This document shows, in pieces, positions 8,905 through 17,201 of a DNA stretch of 37,688 nt. The number at the start of each line of letters is the position of its first letter. Positions within the stretch are counted from its first letter, which is position 1. Below the pieces are notes generated by a model. It worked only from the letters and a program-made list of their open reading frames with translations. It was not told the origin of the DNA and made no database searches. Source of the DNA: Pseudomonadota bacterium (lineage in GTDB: Bacteria > Oederibacteriota > Muellerivitia > Muellerivitales > Muellerivitaceae); NCBI GenBank assembly GCA_021324075.1, contig JAJPJW010000107.1, positions 1-37,688 on the forward strand, in the 5' to 3' direction. A program made the translations under genes and the position numbers.

Positions 8905-9000
8905 AACCACAGAGTACACGGAGGACACAGAGTAAGGCTCAGGGATTTCTTTGAAAAATACACGGGTTTAACTCTGTGTACTCTGTGACCTCTGTGGTTA
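8905..9000. repeat. Intergenic inverted repeat (CCACAGAG family)
   Basis: AACCACAGAG...ACACAGAGT (8905-8933) faces AACTCTGTGT...CTCTGTGGTT (about 8970-8999), forming an imperfect long stem around a ~35-base loop. It fills the gap between dapF and bcp. Elements with this core are common dispersed intergenic repeats in metagenome-derived bacteria. Confidence 0.75.
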
Positions 9001-9012
9001 AAGATGTTTTCG

Positions 9013-9915
9013 TTAGCTTTTTTTAGGGGCGGTTTTCTCGAGGAACTGCAGCAGTTCGCCGGTGACCGAGCCCAGGCAAATCTCCTCGACGGGGCCCCGC
9101 ATGGTCAGCTCGAAATCCTTGCTGACCTTCAGGAAAAGGTCGCCGCCGGGCATATGCAGGGTCAGGTCGCCGTCGGTCTTGCCGGTCTTCACGCAGACCG
9201 CCGCCACCGCGCAGGAGGAGGAGCCGGAGGCCAGGGTGTAGCCCGCACCCCTCTCCCAGATGCGGATGGAGACTTCCTTGCGGTTGTCGACCACCGCGAA
9301 CTGCACGTTGGTGCGGTTGGGGAAGAGGGGGTGTTTTTCCAGGAGGGGCCCGACCTCATGGGCCATTTTCTCGGCCTCGCCGATGTCCTTGGCGAAGACC
9401 ACGCAATGGGGGTTGCCCATGGAGACGCAGTTAATGGCCAGGCCCTCGCCGTCGGGCAGCAGGGGGATCTTCTTGTCCAGCACCTCGGCCTCGGTGTTGG
9501 GCACGTTGACGGGGATCTTGGCGGCTGAAAACTCCGCCTTGCCCATGTCCACGGTGACCGAGGGGGCCTTGCCCAGCATCACGTGCAGTTGGGCCTGCAC
9601 CGTGCCGCCGGCGGTTTCGATTTCGAAAAAGGTCTTCTCGGTATAGCCGTGCTCGAAGAGGAACTTGCAGAAGATGCGAAGGCCGTTGCCGCTCTTCTCG
9701 GCTTCGCTGCCGTCCGGGTTGTAGATGCGAAGTTTGGCCAGGGAAGATGCTGATTTCTCGATGGCCAGGATGCCGTCGGAGCCCACGCCGGTATTGCGGT
9801 TGCAGACGCGGATGATGTTCTGGGGGGTCAGCTCGAAGGACAGCGTCGCCGGGTCCATTACGAGATAGTCGTTGCCCAGTCCGTGGGACCGGACGAATTG
9901 GTTCTTGGAAAGCAT
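9013..9915 (-). CDS. dapF: Diaminopimelate-epimerase-family protein with Ser at both catalytic Cys positions
   Basis: 300 aa, full length, with the two-domain DapF fold signatures FVRSHGLGNDYLVMD, NTGVGSDGIL, MGNPHCVVF and RIWERGAGYTLASGSSSCA. Classical DapF uses two Cys as the acid/base pair, one in 'SEAEMCGNG' and one in 'TLACGTGAC'. Here both are Ser: S75 in DGSEAEKSGNGLR and S230 in TLASGSSSC. The only Cys left in the second motif (C235) aligns with a non-catalytic position. A coherent Ser/Ser subgroup of proteins annotated as DapF seems to exist, so this is unlikely to be a sequencing error, but a two-Cys LL/meso-DAP epimerase mechanism is not supported. The start is ATG 9915 with AAAGGGG seven bases upstream. 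It lies 12 bases after the DUF6438 gene, at the end of the glycan cluster. The symbol is given for the family, not for a proven activity. Confidence 0.85.
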   Translation of the reverse strand: MLSKNQFVRSHGLGNDYLVMDPATLSFELTPQNIIRVCNRNTGVGSDGILAIEKSASSLAKLRIYNPDGSEAEKSGNGLRIFCKFLFEHGYTEKTFFEIETAGGTVQAQLHVMLGKAPSVTVDMGKAEFSAAKIPVNVPNTEAEVLDKKIPLLPDGEGLAINCVSMGNPHCVVFAKDIGEAEKMAHEVGPLLEKHPLFPNRTNVQFAVVDNRKEVSIRIWERGAGYTLASGSSSCAVAAVCVKTGKTDGDLTLHMPGGDLFLKVSKDFELTMRGPVEEICLGSVTGELLQFLEKTAPKKS

Positions 9916-9927
9916 TGATTTACCCCT

Positions 9928-10386
9928 TTACGGTTTTTCCCACTTCGCCGACTTCAAAAGCTTTTCGATCGATTGTTCGATCGATCTTAGCTCAGGAGGA
10001 CCGGCATTGGCGTAATCCTCGACAATCTTCTTTTTCCCATCCATCACCACGGTGGTGTAAGCCGTATCCATGTCGGTTATGCCGCGGCGGTATTTATCCT
10101 TGAGACTCATAAAATCCGAGCTTGCGATTAACTTCAAGACCTGGCGCAAGGCTTTTGGGTCCACGGTGCCTTGGTGTTCTCCTTTGTGGCTTACGAATCG
10201 GTATCCGTTGTATTCAAATGTGCCGTCGTTTTTCACCAAAAAGCTGTAAACAGGGCATGTCCCATAACAGCCGGAATGGCTAATGCCGATCAGGCTGATC
10301 CGATGTTCCTTGGCCTCTAAATCGGTTGAAAGGAAGAAAGTGGCGATTAATAAAAGGGAATAAAAGGAACGCTTCATTTTTCTCAT
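9928..10386 (-). CDS. Secreted DUF6438-like protein
   Basis: 152 aa. Residues ~1-25 are a signal peptide (basic MRKMKR, then a hydrophobic stretch SLLLIATFFL). The mature part begins with the DUF6438 pattern 'ISLIGISHSGCYGTCPVYSF', followed by 'DGTFEYNGY' and 'DMDTAYTTVV'. The function of the family is unknown; the two Cys probably form a disulphide outside the cytoplasm. I place the start at ATG 10386 because it overlaps the TGA stop of the upstream YfhO-FkbM gene as ATGA, a translational-coupling arrangement; ATG 10377 is the next possibility. A longer ORF start at 10428 lies inside the neighbour and is rejected. Confidence 0.75.
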   Translation of the reverse strand: MRKMKRSFYSLLLIATFFLSTDLEAKEHRISLIGISHSGCYGTCPVYSFLVKNDGTFEYNGYRFVSHKGEHQGTVDPKALRQVLKLIASSDFMSLKDKYRRGITDMDTAYTTVVMDGKKKIVEDYANAGPPELRSIEQSIEKLLKSAKWEKP

Positions 10387-13300
10387 TTTACACAGAATAA
10401 ATTGGTGTAATCCTCGCTGCCGCCCCAAGGACGTTTCAACAGTTGGGCAGGTGTGACCGGCTTGACGGTCCCGTGTTTCTCGGAGATCTCCTGGAAACGG
10501 AATCCCAGGGCTTGAAGGTCCCTCAGGTATTTCTTCGGGTCGGCCCCGAAGGCCTTCAGGGAGCCGGGGGAGAACTCCGTCACCAGCTTCAGGCCCTTGT
10601 TCCTGCGGATCAGCCCCTTCATTCCCCCCAAAGCCGCGGCTTCCGCACCTTGGACGTCCATTTTAATGAAATGCACTTTCTTGTCCAATTTTTCGAAGAA
10701 CCGGTCGAGGGTGACCGTTTCGATTTCCACCGAGGGCCGCCCGTCCTTGGAATCATAAATGCGGTGGTCGCCTCGGTTGACCGGGTTGATATAGAGGCGG
10801 GCGGTGCCGGATTTGTTGGAAAGGGCCTTGTTGACCGCCGTGACATTGCCGTAGCCGTTGGCGGCGGTATTTTTCCCGAGCAGTTTGAAATTGGCGGAAT
10901 CGGGTTCGAAAGCGTAAACCCTGCCCTGGGGGCCCACGATGCGGGCGGCCAGCAGGGTGTAATAGCCGATATTGGCGCCCACATCGACGAAGGCCTGCCC
11001 GGGCTTCAAATGGTCCTTCAAAAGGGCCGTTTCCACCGGCTCATAGACCTGGTTGACGGCCAGCTGCAGGGTGTCCCTGTCGTCCAGCCACATCCGGTGG
11101 CCCTGCACCATCACGGACTTGGGCTTGAAGAGCTTGAAGAGGGTGCCGTAGGCCCAGCGGAGGACCTTGATGCGGCCCAGCCCGTGCCCGCCGATGGAAT
11201 AGTAAATATTTTGCAAGATGGCGAAGAAGTTGCGCCGCAGTAGGACCAGGAGTGCCGAGAGGGTGAGGACCAGCCAAAGGGCCAGGCCCACCCGGATGGG
11301 CGTCCACCAGGCGGGTTCGAATTTGAACTCCACTTCGTGATGGCCGGCGGTCAGGTAAAGCGAACGGAGCACCAGGTCCGCGGTGTGAAGGGGGGCGGAG
11401 TTCCCGTCCACCCATGCCCTCCAGCCGGGATACATGGTTTCGCAGAAGACCACCAGGCTGCCGCGGCCCAAGTCCACCGAGAAGCGCTGATGGCCGCTTT
11501 CCTCGTCCTCCAACCCGCAGTTCAAGGCTCGGGCGGCGGTTGGGGAGCTGGTGTCCCAATCCGTTGGGAGGTAATCGGGATAAAGGGCGGATTTCGACAG
11601 GTCGAAATCCGGTTTTTGAAGCTGGGCCAGTTGTTGGCCGCTGTCGGTGACGGATATCACGCTGGATGGGGCATAGGCGCAGGGCAGCGGCTGTTGCCTC
11701 CTATAAAGGAAATAGGGCGGATAGGATTCCTTCTTGAAGCCGGGCATAGGCCCGTGGTCGGTATGGGTCAGGACCCCGTCGACGGCCCCGAATTGCATCG
11801 CCACGGCCAGGGGCAGGCCGCCGATCTCCCTCTTGGCTTGGAGAACCAGGGGGTTATAGCCCCCGAAATTCTTGATTCCCAGGGCACAGGCGTCGTTTTG
11901 GGGATAGGCCAGGACATAATTCCGGCCATGGACCCGGATGGGATATCCCATTTCATCGGTCAGGAAAATCGCGCGGTTGGGGAGCAGGCTGCGTCCGGCT
12001 TCCACGGCTCCCATGGACCTTGTGGTGAAATCAAAGTTCGATGCGGAATCGGGCTGAAAGTCGTTCCAGCCATTGAGAAGGAGTGGAAATAGAAGACCGA
12101 GGGCCAGTAACAACCGAATGATGGGGGAAGGTCGGGAAAGCATCAGAAATCCCAAGAGACCCAAAACGAGGCCCGTTATCTCGAAGAAAAAATTGCCGCC
12201 ATGGTAGAAAATAAAGACAAAAAGGCCCGCAGCGTAATAGCCTGCGGGAGCTTTGCGCCAGACCGGGATTTTGGTTTGTCCCGCCTCTTTCAGCCATTGG
12301 TCCATGCCGAGGGCCGCGAGCACCGAGGCGGCAAGGACATAAAGATAAAGGAACCGATAGGGCACCCGAATCAAGGAAAGGCCCGGCAAGAGGCTGGAAA
12401 GCCAGTGGTGGACCGGCGTGAAACGACCGAAACAAAAGACCAGGACGATGAGCGAAAAGACCGAAAAGAAAAGCGCCAGCGACTTATCCTTCCGCCGCCA
12501 GGCGCCCCAAACTAAAAAGGGAAGCCAGATTCCCAGATAACCCCAATTGGCGGCCATGGGGAAGTCGGGGGCGTCCTTACCGGATTGGAGCGCTACGGCC
12601 ATATCGTCCCCTTCCTTTAATGTCATGCGGGGAAAGAGGAATTGGCCAAGAGTCGCCGGGTTCAGGGAAAGCTGGGCATTGGCTTTTTCCGTTTGGGCGT
12701 CGGGGTTTGCCCGGTCGCTCAACTTCGCGAATTCCATCGTCGGGATCAATTGGCCCAGTAGTGGCAAGGCTCCCCAAACCAGAAACGCGGCCAAAAGTAG
12801 AAAGGTTGAAAAGTTAAAAGGGGAAAAACTTTTTCGGCATTGGAGGCATCGGAAAAGGAAGTAGGCAAGACCTCCATAAAAAGCTCCTGCCGTGACTTGG
12901 AAGCTGCCGCAGAGGAAAAGCATCGCGAAGCAAAGTCCCGCCCAAAAGGCGTTTAGGGGCTTGGCGTCCTTGGCGAGGCCCTCTAGCGACAAGAAAAGCC
13001 AGGGCAGCCAGGCAAAGGCCGCCAGCACGGGTGGATGGATGATCTCCAGCCAGAAGAAGCCGGAAAGGGAAAAGAGAAGGGCCCCCGCCCGGCAGGCCTG
13101 CTTGGACAAGCCGAAGGACCTCAGCCACAGGTGCATCCCCACAGCCGCCCAGACCATATGGATAAAGAAAAAAACCGTCAGGCCCATGGGCACCGAAAAG
13201 GGAAGGGTCAGCCAGTTGAAGGGATAGAGCAGCATGTTCTGGGGGTCGGCGAAGAAGGGCGTTCCGCCCAGCAGGTAGGGGTTCCACAGGGGGAAATGGC

Positions 13301-13508
13301 CCTGGGCCAACTGGTCTTTCAGGAAGGCCCGCCAGGGGCCAAATTGGGCCAAGAGGTCGTTGTCGAAATAGGCCTGCCCTTGGAAGAGGCAGGGGAAAAA
13401 GGCGAGGATGGCCACCAGCAAATAAAGCCCTACTGAGGGCAGGATAGTCTCCCCCTTTGAAAAAGGGGGGGAGGGGGGTATTCGTTGTTGACGGGAGCGT
13501 GACGACAA
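10383..13508 (-). CDS. YfhO-type multi-pass membrane protein fused to an FkbM methyltransferase
   Basis: The ORF is 1041 aa. Residues ~27-780 are a YfhO-like polytopic membrane domain with the GT-C-like first loop 'GQAYFDNDLLAQFGPWR' and 'GHFPLWNPYLLGG'. Roughly a dozen membrane segments follow, then a large outer domain ending in 'CETMYPGWRAWVDG' and 'AGHHEVEFKFEPAWW', as in YfhO. After the last membrane segments, residues ~790-1041 form an FkbM-type SAM methyltransferase: VDVGANIGYYTLLAA near 841, 'VYAFEPDSANF', 'IKMDVQGAEAAALGG'. The gene is a paralogue of the next one, which lacks the methyltransferase. YfhO proteins are linked to glycosylation of envelope polymers such as lipoteichoic acid. 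The start is uncertain: the listed TTG has no ribosome site and residues ~10-20 are encoded by an intergenic repeat. The true start may be TTG near 13421. Confidence 0.82.
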   Translation of the reverse strand: MSSRSRQQRIPPSPPFSKGETILPSVGLYLLVAILAFFPCLFQGQAYFDNDLLAQFGPWRAFLKDQLAQGHFPLWNPYLLGGTPFFADPQNMLLYPFNWLTLPFSVPMGLTVFFFIHMVWAAVGMHLWLRSFGLSKQACRAGALLFSLSGFFWLEIIHPPVLAAFAWLPWLFLSLEGLAKDAKPLNAFWAGLCFAMLFLCGSFQVTAGAFYGGLAYFLFRCLQCRKSFSPFNFSTFLLLAAFLVWGALPLLGQLIPTMEFAKLSDRANPDAQTEKANAQLSLNPATLGQFLFPRMTLKEGDDMAVALQSGKDAPDFPMAANWGYLGIWLPFLVWGAWRRKDKSLALFFSVFSLIVLVFCFGRFTPVHHWLSSLLPGLSLIRVPYRFLYLYVLAASVLAALGMDQWLKEAGQTKIPVWRKAPAGYYAAGLFVFIFYHGGNFFFEITGLVLGLLGFLMLSRPSPIIRLLLALGLLFPLLLNGWNDFQPDSASNFDFTTRSMGAVEAGRSLLPNRAIFLTDEMGYPIRVHGRNYVLAYPQNDACALGIKNFGGYNPLVLQAKREIGGLPLAVAMQFGAVDGVLTHTDHGPMPGFKKESYPPYFLYRRQQPLPCAYAPSSVISVTDSGQQLAQLQKPDFDLSKSALYPDYLPTDWDTSSPTAARALNCGLEDEESGHQRFSVDLGRGSLVVFCETMYPGWRAWVDGNSAPLHTADLVLRSLYLTAGHHEVEFKFEPAWWTPIRVGLALWLVLTLSALLVLLRRNFFAILQNIYYSIGGHGLGRIKVLRWAYGTLFKLFKPKSVMVQGHRMWLDDRDTLQLAVNQVYEPVETALLKDHLKPGQAFVDVGANIGYYTLLAARIVGPQGRVYAFEPDSANFKLLGKNTAANGYGNVTAVNKALSNKSGTARLYINPVNRGDHRIYDSKDGRPSVEIETVTLDRFFEKLDKKVHFIKMDVQGAEAAALGGMKGLIRRNKGLKLVTEFSPGSLKAFGADPKKYLRDLQALGFRFQEISEKHGTVKPVTPAQLLKRPWGGSEDYTNLFCVK

Positions 13509-13547
13509 AGCTAACTCCCCCTTAATCCCCCTCTTTCAGAGGGGGAA
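13450..13547. repeat. Intergenic C/G-rich inverted repeat, copy 1
   Basis: CCCCCTTTGAAAAAGGGGG at one end and CCCCCTCTTTCAGAGGGGG at the other, each itself a hairpin, are joined by ~40 bases with GAGGGGGGTATT and GCTAACTCCCCC. It is homologous, in reverse orientation, to 21351-21436. Translated, it yields the spurious PPSPPFSKG peptide at the N-terminus of the neighbouring ORF. Confidence 0.85.
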
Positions 13548-13595
13548 ACATGTTCGAAATGGCAAAATTCTAAAGGTTGAGCAGTGAAGAAAGAA

Positions 13596-15869
13596 CTAAC
13601 CTTGCACGGTTTCAACCGGTTCCTTCCGCATCCACAAATAACCGCCGAAAGCCAGGGCGGAGAGGAGCCACAACAGGAATCCCGCCAGGAAGGGCTTGGC
13701 CCAGGAAGGCTGGTAGTTAAATTCCACCTGGTGGTCGCCCGCGGGTACGAAGACGGCGCGGTAGACGTGGTCGGCGGTGAAAAGGGATGTGGGCTTGCCG
13801 TCTAAAAGGGCCTTCCAGCCCGGATAAACGACCTCGGAAAAGACGGCCAGGCTGTTCTTATCCAATTTCACGTTGAAGACCTGGTGGTCCGGTTCGTCCC
13901 GGGTGAGGTCGTACTGCAATTGGGCTTTTTTGCCGTCCAACTGGGAAGTGACCGAGGCGGGCAGTGCTTCGGAAAGAACCGCCTGGTTGGCGGGGTCGAA
14001 AGACGGGCCCGCCATGGCCGCCAGTTGTTCGGTATCCCCGGAAACGACGTTCACCTGGGAAGGCGCGTTGACATAGGGCGGCGGGTCGGGCAGTTCGTAA
14101 AGGAAGAGGTTGCCGAAATTCTTGCGGATGAAATCCTTCGACTCGCCGTGATCCTGGCTGAAAAGCAGGCCCCGGACGGCCATAAGCTTCATGAAGGTGG
14201 GCAGGGGCATCTTGTTCAAGTCCGACACGCTTTTCAAGACGATGGGGTTGTAACCGTTGCTGGTGCGCAGGCCGAAATCCATCGGGTAGTCCATGGGGAA
14301 GACCCAATACATATTTCTCCCCTGTTTCTCCACGGGATAGGACATTCCCTCTTCGAAATAATAGCGGCAGGCCTTGGAATGCTCCTGGAGGTAATCGAAG
14401 GGGGCGAAATGGGTTTGCACGTCGTAATTGGAGGCCGGGCCCCAGCCGTAGCCGGCCCAGCCGCTCAAGAAGAGGGGCAGGATCAGGGCGGCCTGGAAGA
14501 TCCAGCGCCCCAGCTTCTTCCACGATTCGGTGTAGGCCCAAAGGGCGATCCCGGCCCCCCCGGCCAAGAGGGCGATCATTTCGCGCCAGGATTGGTCCGG
14601 GTTCAGGAAGGAAAAGAGCAACAGGACGCCCCCGTAGACCAGGCCCACCAGGGGCAGCCAACCGGCCCGGCCTTTTTCCTCCAGGGCCCGTTCCAGGGCC
14701 TGGTAGCCGAAGGCGGCCAGGAGGACGGCGCAAACCACGTAGAGGGCCACGAAGCGGAAGGGCGCTCGGCTGAGCTTGATGGTGGGCAGTACGGCGCAAA
14801 GGATGCGATGCAGGGGGAAATATTTCCCGAAGGCGGTGAGGACGGCAAAAAGAGCCAGACCGGCCAGCAAATAATGGAAGGCCTTGTCCTTGCGGCGGAA
14901 GGCCAGGGGAATGAGGAAAGGCACCCAGATGCCCAGGTAGCCGAAGACCCCCACGAAGGCGTTGTCCACGCTGGAAGGCTGCAGGCACCTTTCAATGTCC
15001 GTCCCCTGGGGCACGCCGATATCGGGGAAGAAGAACTGGTAAAGGCTTGCGGGCTGCATGGAGAACTGGGAATTGAAGTTGTCATAGCCCAGGCTTTCCT
15101 CGGTGCGGTTCGAAAGCTGGGAAAACTCGAAGGTGGGCACCATCTGGAAGATAAGGGGCAGTGCACCCCAAAGGCCGAATAAAAGGACGAGGGCCCATTG
15201 CTTCGCGCCGGCCGGGTTGGAAGGCCCCTCGCCGGCGGGCTTCGGCAAGAAGAGCCGGCCGAGGAAGTAAAAGAAACCCGAGTAATAGAACCAGCTGGTC
15301 ATCTGGAAGTTGCCGCAGGTGAAAAGGATGGCGGCCACCAGCCCGGCGGGAAAGGCGCGGGCCGGGGAAAGGTCCCGGCTCAACTTCTCCAAGGCCCACA
15401 TGAAGACGGGGAACCAGGCCAGGGCCGCCAGGATGGGGGGGTGGATCAGTTCCCACCAGAAGAAGCCCGAAAGGGCATAGGCCAGGCCGAAGAGGCGGCA
15501 GGCGTTCTCCGGCAGGCGCAGGGACTTGAGCCAGCCGTGCATCCCCACCGCCGCCAACACGAAGTGGAGGAAGTAAAAGACCCCGAGGCCGTAGGGGATG
15601 GGAAAGAGCAGAGTGGGGTAAAGCAGGGGATAGGCCATCATCAGGTTGGGATCGGCGAAGCAAGGCTGGCCGCCCAGGAAATAGGGGTTCCAAAGGGGGA
15701 AGTGGCCCTGGAGGGCCTGCATCTTGACGAAGGTGCGGAAATGGGCGTATTGGTGCAACAGGTCGTCGGCGAAATAGGCCTGGCCCAGCACCAGGCAGTG
15801 GAAGAAGGCGGTGAAGGCCGCGGCCGCGAAAAGGAACCAATGGGTCTTGGCCTTGAGGAATCCGATCAC
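13596..15869 (-). CDS. YfhO-family multi-pass membrane protein
   Basis: 757 aa. The N-terminal membrane segment is followed by the GT-C-like loop 'GQAYFADDLLHQY', then 'LQGHFPLWNPYFLGGQPCFADP' (shown in two overlapping parts in the family alignment). About a dozen hydrophobic segments follow, and an outer domain with 'FSEVVYPGWKALLDG' and 'AGDHQVEFNYQPSW' precedes the last helix. It is predicted to be an inner-membrane enzyme or flippase partner that adds sugars to an envelope polymer from a lipid-linked donor. GTG 15869 is chosen as the start: GGAGG lies five bases upstream and GTGA overlaps the stop of the GT2 gene. A longer ORF reaching 16481 only reads the GT2 gene out of frame. Residue pattern and length match the YfhO domain of the neighbouring fusion, so the pair arose by duplication. 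Confidence 0.88.
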   Translation of the reverse strand: MIGFLKAKTHWFLFAAAAFTAFFHCLVLGQAYFADDLLHQYAHFRTFVKMQALQGHFPLWNPYFLGGQPCFADPNLMMAYPLLYPTLLFPIPYGLGVFYFLHFVLAAVGMHGWLKSLRLPENACRLFGLAYALSGFFWWELIHPPILAALAWFPVFMWALEKLSRDLSPARAFPAGLVAAILFTCGNFQMTSWFYYSGFFYFLGRLFLPKPAGEGPSNPAGAKQWALVLLFGLWGALPLIFQMVPTFEFSQLSNRTEESLGYDNFNSQFSMQPASLYQFFFPDIGVPQGTDIERCLQPSSVDNAFVGVFGYLGIWVPFLIPLAFRRKDKAFHYLLAGLALFAVLTAFGKYFPLHRILCAVLPTIKLSRAPFRFVALYVVCAVLLAAFGYQALERALEEKGRAGWLPLVGLVYGGVLLLFSFLNPDQSWREMIALLAGGAGIALWAYTESWKKLGRWIFQAALILPLFLSGWAGYGWGPASNYDVQTHFAPFDYLQEHSKACRYYFEEGMSYPVEKQGRNMYWVFPMDYPMDFGLRTSNGYNPIVLKSVSDLNKMPLPTFMKLMAVRGLLFSQDHGESKDFIRKNFGNLFLYELPDPPPYVNAPSQVNVVSGDTEQLAAMAGPSFDPANQAVLSEALPASVTSQLDGKKAQLQYDLTRDEPDHQVFNVKLDKNSLAVFSEVVYPGWKALLDGKPTSLFTADHVYRAVFVPAGDHQVEFNYQPSWAKPFLAGFLLWLLSALAFGGYLWMRKEPVETVQG

Positions 15870-16900
15870 GATTGCCTCCCTAACTTGATTTCGGTGAAGC
15901 GGAACTTCGGACCCTTCAGGACCGCCTTGTAGAGGCGGATGGGCGGATTCTCCCTTTTCGGAATGGGGGTTGAAAGCCCCGCCAGGAGGCCGAGGCCGTA
16001 AAAGACCTGCCGGAGGAAAATCAAAAGCGGCACGGTGAAAAGATCCAGGGGGTTGCGGTGCCAGGAAATGGCCGAGACGCCGGTGCCCAGGGAAAGGGCC
16101 AGGAAGAGGTAGAAGGGGTAGCGCCAATAGGGTGAGGCGAGGAACATGGCGGCCCAGGAGGGGAGCGGGGTCGGTACCAACGATACCAAGAGGGAAAGGA
16201 CATAGAAGAGGAAGAAAGCCGGGATCAGGTGCACCAGGTCGGACAGGCAGGGATAGACCTTCATCTGCTGGGCCCGGCCCCGGCCGTAACGGAAGGCCTG
16301 GTAACAGAAATCCCCAAGGTTTTTGCGGCGGTGGCGGAAGACCGCCGCCCCGGGATCGTAGACCAGCCGGTACTGGGAATGCAGGAGGCGGTTCAAGAAC
16401 TCGTTCTCCTCGTTGGGGTAGAGGTCCTTGCGGAAGCCGCCCTCGGCCAGGAAGGTTTTGCGGCGCACCATCATGTTGCACAGGATCAGGTCCTTCTCGG
16501 TGGCTTCCTTGACCGACCCGATGGCCGCGTAGCGGTTGCGCACGCTAAAAGAACCCATCCAGGAGGCCAGCACGGCGCTGACGGTCTTTTCGAAAGAGGA
16601 AGCGTTGGGCGGGCATAGGTTGGGGCCACCGGCTACGGCGGTGCGGCCGTCCTCGAAGTGGGAAGCCAGGCTTTGGGGGTTGCCGGGGATGGCCAGGCTG
16701 TCGTCGTCCAGGAAATAAACCAGGGGGCTTTTGCTTTTCAAGACGCCCAGGTTGCGCTGCTGGGAGGGGTTGCGGCCCACGGCCACCAGCACCTCGGCGG
16801 GCCTGTCCTCCTTGGGCAATTGGGCCAAGGCCGTGAGACTGCGGATCTCCTTGTCGATCCGGTCTGAGGCGACGACGGCGGTGTAGGGCAGTGGTTTCAT
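15866..16900 (-). CDS. Membrane-associated family 2 glycosyltransferase
   Basis: 344 aa. The N-terminal GT-A domain includes 'AEVLVAVGRNPSQQRNLGV', the metal/nucleotide site 'VYFLDDDSLAIPG' (DxD type) and the acceptor-side 'FRKDLYPNEENEFLNRLLH', which contains the expected acidic residues. Three or four hydrophobic C-terminal segments (~235-320) anchor it in the membrane. It probably transfers a sugar from a nucleotide donor to a lipid carrier or polymer on the cytoplasmic face. Its stop overlaps the GTG start of the YfhO gene by four bases, so the two are coupled and likely act in one pathway. The start is ATG 16900, after a 300-base repeat-filled gap from the upstream membrane protein. Confidence 0.9.
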   Translation of the reverse strand: MKPLPYTAVVASDRIDKEIRSLTALAQLPKEDRPAEVLVAVGRNPSQQRNLGVLKSKSPLVYFLDDDSLAIPGNPQSLASHFEDGRTAVAGGPNLCPPNASSFEKTVSAVLASWMGSFSVRNRYAAIGSVKEATEKDLILCNMMVRRKTFLAEGGFRKDLYPNEENEFLNRLLHSQYRLVYDPGAAVFRHRRKNLGDFCYQAFRYGRGRAQQMKVYPCLSDLVHLIPAFFLFYVLSLLVSLVPTPLPSWAAMFLASPYWRYPFYLFLALSLGTGVSAISWHRNPLDLFTVPLLIFLRQVFYGLGLLAGLSTPIPKRENPPIRLYKAVLKGPKFRFTEIKLGRQS

Positions 16901-16920
16901 GGGTTTTAACTCTTTAATCT

Positions 16921-17200
16921 AAAGATAAGTCCAACGCGAAGACTCTAAGACGCAAAAGTAAAAAGCTGAAAATTCTTTGGCGAAGCAGAGATTAAATCTT
17001 GTTTTTAGCCACAGATTCATGGGATGCACAAGGATAAGGCGGTCAGAATCCCGGCGTAAGACCCAAACTTTTAAACTTATTTCTTTGGATTTTAATCCCA
17101 TTTATCCCATGCATCTGTGGCAAAAGTCTTTGCTTTGTGAAGTCGTGGTTTCGTTTAAAAACATGCATTTCTTGGCGTCTTTGCGTCTTGGCGTTAAACA
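16921..17200. repeat. Nested intergenic inverted repeats filling a 300-base gap
   Basis: The outer arms are 'AACGCGAAGACTCTAAGACG' (near 16933) and 'CTTGGCGTCTTTGCGTCTTG' (near 17171). The inner arms are 'AGCCACAGATTCATGGGATG' (17007) and 'ATCCCATGCATCTGTGGCA' (17103). The inner element belongs to the same family as 22764-22893. I see no gene here. The structure could pause or process the transcript between the UPF0104 and GT2 genes. Confidence 0.75.
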
Positions 17201-17201
17201 T

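Noticed and set aside
15870-16481. N-terminal extension of the YfhO ORF to 16481
   Set aside because: It reads the GT2 gene in another frame as Pro/Arg/Gly-rich nonsense. GTG 15869 has GGAGG upstream and overlaps the GT2 stop.
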